Origin: SHLQ01 sp964441145
GTDB lineage: Bacteria; Actinomycetota; Acidimicrobiia; Acidimicrobiales; SHLQ01
NCBI GenBank assembly: GCA_964441145.1
Contig: CAYTUB010000057.1
Location: 1-17,317, forward strand
Direction: 5' to 3'
Length of the DNA stretch: 17,317 nucleotides
Of this stretch, positions 15,049-17,317 are shown piece by piece. The stretch's first letter is position 1. Each line of letters opens with the position of its first letter. A program made the translations under genes and the position numbers. Under the pieces are notes generated by a model, which worked only from the letters and a program-made list of their open reading frames with translations, was not told where the DNA came from and made no database searches.

Positions 15049-16602
15049 TCAGGTCGAGACCGATGAGGGTTCGCCCGAGACGACCCCATCGAAAGAGTCG
15101 GCGTTCAACCAGTCGAGCCAATCGTCGAAGGCGTCCTCCTCATCTTCCGATATGCAGACTTCGACACTCTCTTGCAACCGTGAATAGTGTGCGGTGACCT
15201 CGTCGAGAGCCTCATAGTGCTCCTCAATCGAGCGGCTGAGAGTAAGGCGATCGGTGGCTTCGACGAACGCTGTCATATCGCCCACGTCCTCACGAATGCA
15301 CGCAAGGGTCTCCGACGCAAACCCAGCGCGCACGATGTCGGGTGCAAGATAGTGAAGATCATCGACCGAACACATGCGATTGCCGGCCGCTACGGCTTCG
15401 AACAGGGCGAACCTGAGATCGAGGCTCTCCTGCGACGGTCGTTCGGGATCCTCGCTCAAGCTCAGCTGTCCAAGTCTCTCAATATCAACATCGCGTACGA
15501 CCGTGACAGCGCTGCACCGTAGCTCAGCCTCGGTTCGGCCGTATTGCTCCAAGCCCGGGTCGTAGTGCACGGCTTCGGCGTGCATGATCTCGGCGGCGTC
15601 GATTGCCGCTTGTTGATCTCGTGCCGACAGCACTCCGTGTACCGCCGCCATATGGGCGTTGGCGCAATCGGAAAGAGCGCCGTTGCGCTGTCGATCGACT
15701 GTTCTCGAAGCCGCGCTATCGCCGAGGGCCACTTCAACCGCGCTGCGTTGCCAGAGGTCGTTTGTTTCGAACGAGCTGGCCAAACAGTCGACGAAGCTCG
15801 GCTCAGCGATCCTCTCGATCTCCACTTGGCGTTCGCCCAACGAGCTACAGGTCGCTACCGCGGAGAGGAAGGCATCCTCGTCACCGCTGTCGAAGTCGAG
15901 TTCGTCAATGTCGAAGGTGGGTGATTCTGTACTGATTCCAGCCTCATTGGTCGCCTCAGCCGAGCCGAAATGATCGATCAGCAGAGGAGCAACGCAGGGT
16001 TGGTCGTCGTCGCGAATCGTGTTGTCGAGTGTCGCCTCGACCGCAAGAACGAGTGCGTCGTGCGTGTCAATGCCGAACGTTTCGGCAAACACATCGTTGG
16101 TCACGCACGCTCTAAGTAGGTCGCGATTCTCATCGGTGTCGGCAATGTTGAGCTGGACTGGGGTCCCGTCAAAGTACGATTCGAGGTAGTCATCGACAAT
16201 TGGAGTTCCGACAGCGAACTGCGAGTCGCAGGCCAGGTCCGAACCATCGTTGATTGCCACGAGCTCGCTGCGGACCATGCTGTTGACATCGAGGCAGTCG
16301 GTGACCCCTTCGCGCAACGCAGGACTGTCCTGGCTATCGATGATGTCGGCGATCGCCTCGGTCGGCGATGCCGTGATCGTCTGACTCGTATGGCCAGCGA
16401 GGGCGAGTTGTTCGAAACCGACGGTTTGGAGAATCGCCGTTGCAGCACACGGACTTTCGGTCTCGTCGACGAAGGCGAGCGTGGGGAGCGCCTCCTCGAG
16501 AGCCCCCTCGACCGCCTCGGGGCTGTCACCGCCACATGCAGAGATCAGTGCCCCGATCCCGAGAGCTATGCCAAGAACCCCACTTCTACGCGCTGCTTTC
16601 AT
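15049..16602 (-). CDS. Lipoprotein with six cysteine-paired segments, function unknown
   Basis: The 517-residue protein starts with a short basic end, a hydrophobic stretch and the lipobox LISAC (lipidated Cys23), so it should be exported and anchored. The remaining 12 Cys fall into six pairs: 52/103, 125/166, 203/252, 273/313, 363/411 and 435/483, each 40-51 apart and separated by about 20-50 residues. The segments share a rough pattern of Cys, hydrophobic helix, acidic variable stretch, helix ending in Cys, which suggests a repeated disulfide-closed helical unit. It is very acidic and ends in a Ser/Thr-rich tail. I did not recognise the family. The frame extends to a TTG at 16608, but ATG at 16602 is favoured. 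It lies 41 bases downstream of the MBL-fold gene, probably in one operon. Confidence 0.75.
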   Translation of the reverse strand: MKAARRSGVLGIALGIGALISACGGDSPEAVEGALEEALPTLAFVDETESPCAATAILQTVGFEQLALAGHTSQTITASPTEAIADIIDSQDSPALREGVTDCLDVNSMVRSELVAINDGSDLACDSQFAVGTPIVDDYLESYFDGTPVQLNIADTDENRDLLRACVTNDVFAETFGIDTHDALVLAVEATLDNTIRDDDQPCVAPLLIDHFGSAEATNEAGISTESPTFDIDELDFDSGDEDAFLSAVATCSSLGERQVEIERIAEPSFVDCLASSFETNDLWQRSAVEVALGDSAASRTVDRQRNGALSDCANAHMAAVHGVLSARDQQAAIDAAEIMHAEAVHYDPGLEQYGRTEAELRCSAVTVVRDVDIERLGQLSLSEDPERPSQESLDLRFALFEAVAAGNRMCSVDDLHYLAPDIVRAGFASETLACIREDVGDMTAFVEATDRLTLSRSIEEHYEALDEVTAHYSRLQESVEVCISEDEEDAFDDWLDWLNADSFDGVVSGEPSSVST

Positions 16603-16643
16603 GCACAACGTTTCGGCGGCCCGCCGGGGGTGTCTTTAGCGAT

Positions 16644-17317
16644 TTACCCGATCGCAGCGAGCTTTGCGGTGACGTCCTCCATCACGGGAGCGCCACCGTG
16701 GCCAAAGGCTGCGACCTGTGGCATGAGGGCGGCCATTTTGGCGACCGATGCGTTCGCGCCGGCCATGTCGGGGGTGAACTGAGGGTTTGCGCCGGTGATG
16801 CCACCGGAGCCATCGCCGTTGATTGCATCGCCAGCGACGAGCAGCCCGGTATCGGTGTCGAATACGGAGATGCTTCCGACGGTGTGACCGGGCGTGTTCA
16901 CTACGCCCATGCCGAACACTTCGTCTCCGTCGCCAACTTCTGACAGGTTCAGCGAAGTACGAATTCCATCGACGTCGCCGTTGCCGGCGTAGACCGTTGC
17001 GTTCGTCATGGCGCCTTCGAGCTCGCCGAGTCCGCCGACGTGGTCTCCGTGGTTGTGGGTGAGCACGATGTGTCGCACATCGGAGGGCATGAGTCCGAGG
17101 TCGCCGAGCGCATCGTTGATCGCCTCGCCACTTCCTGCCACACCAGTGTCGACGATTGCAGCCTCGGTCCCGCGCACGAGCACATATGCGGAGACGAAGC
17201 CGAGCGAGACGTGTTGCAACTGGAGGAGACTCGAGTCGATGCCCTCTTCTGCGGGGGCGGATTCTTCTGCTGGTGCCGATTCTTCAGCAGGCTCTTCCTG
17301 GGAAGCTGCGGTGGTGT
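16644..17317 (-). CDS. Exported metallo-beta-lactamase-fold hydrolase (N-terminus outside window)
   Basis: The frame stays open to the right edge, so the N-terminus is missing; 224 residues are visible. The first about 30 are an acidic Ala/Pro/Glu linker with EESAPAEE repeated, like the stalk of an exported protein. The domain then has THNHGDHVGG (HxHxDH, visible residues 86-95), TPGHTVGS (third His), GDAI (bridging Asp) and FGHGG (last His), so the two-metal site is complete. The family covers many hydrolases (lactonases, thioesterases, glyoxalase II-like); the substrate is not apparent. A TTG at 17219 could be read as a start, but the open frame and linker argue for a longer protein with a signal peptide beyond the edge. 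Confidence 0.88.
   Translation of the reverse strand, partial: TTAASQEEPAEESAPAEESAPAEEGIDSSLLQLQHVSLGFVSAYVLVRGTEAAIVDTGVAGSGEAINDALGDLGLMPSDVRHIVLTHNHGDHVGGLGELEGAMTNATVYAGNGDVDGIRTSLNLSEVGDGDEVFGMGVVNTPGHTVGSISVFDTDTGLLVAGDAINGDGSGGITGANPQFTPDMAGANASVAKMAALMPQVAAFGHGGAPVMEDVTAKLAAIG

Overview
The window is GC-rich, gene-dense chromosomal DNA from a bacterium that is probably an actinobacterium. The evidence is a LigC-type ATP-dependent DNA ligase, an acyl-CoA dehydrogenase of the FadE (steroid/fatty-acid) style, many GTG and TTG starts, and secreted proteins on Thr/Asp/Glu-rich stalks. The overall look (acidic exported proteins, a dnaX-ybaB-recR block, a heavily reversed gene layout) fits Acidimicrobiia-like lineages, but that placement is inference. 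I see no insertion sequence, phage gene, CRISPR array, tRNA or rRNA.

Layout. Positions 1-215 hold the 3' end of a selD-like gene on +. It meets a minus-strand pair (212-2226): an SDR dehydrogenase followed by an FAD-dependent oxidoreductase, coupled by a TAATG overlap. A divergent + gene (2391-5186) encodes a large membrane-anchored, very acidic protein with a Thr-rich stalk and Asp-box (sialidase/BNR-like) propeller repeats, interrupted by a duplicated acidic module. It ends in a 4-base convergent overlap with a minus-strand sulfotransferase (5183-5956). The next 254 bases carry no protein gene but hold a good sigma70-type promoter, a strongly structured stretch and a terminator hairpin, all on +. 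Together they look like an unannotated small RNA, whose terminator lies inside the 3' end of recR.

From 6211 to 9213 on minus lies the conserved replication/repair cluster dnaX-ybaB-recR, tightly packed and translationally coupled. Divergent from dnaX is a + pair (9253-11873): an MFS transporter, then a membrane-anchored WD40/TolB-like propeller protein that overlaps it by one base. A minus-strand ATP-dependent DNA ligase (LigC type), a + NADPH-dependent FMN reductase-family protein and a minus-strand acyl-CoA dehydrogenase follow. The right end (15049-17317) is a minus-strand pair: an exported metallo-beta-lactamase-fold protein that runs off the window, and a lipoprotein built from six cysteine-paired segments.

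Most of the window is ordinary housekeeping and catabolism. The items worth a second look are the candidate small RNA at 6048-6248, the duplicated module inside the propeller protein, the six-fold cysteine-paired lipoprotein beside the exported MBL-fold protein, and the acyl-CoA dehydrogenase whose catalytic glutamate appears to sit at the alternative (isovaleryl-CoA/long-chain type) position.
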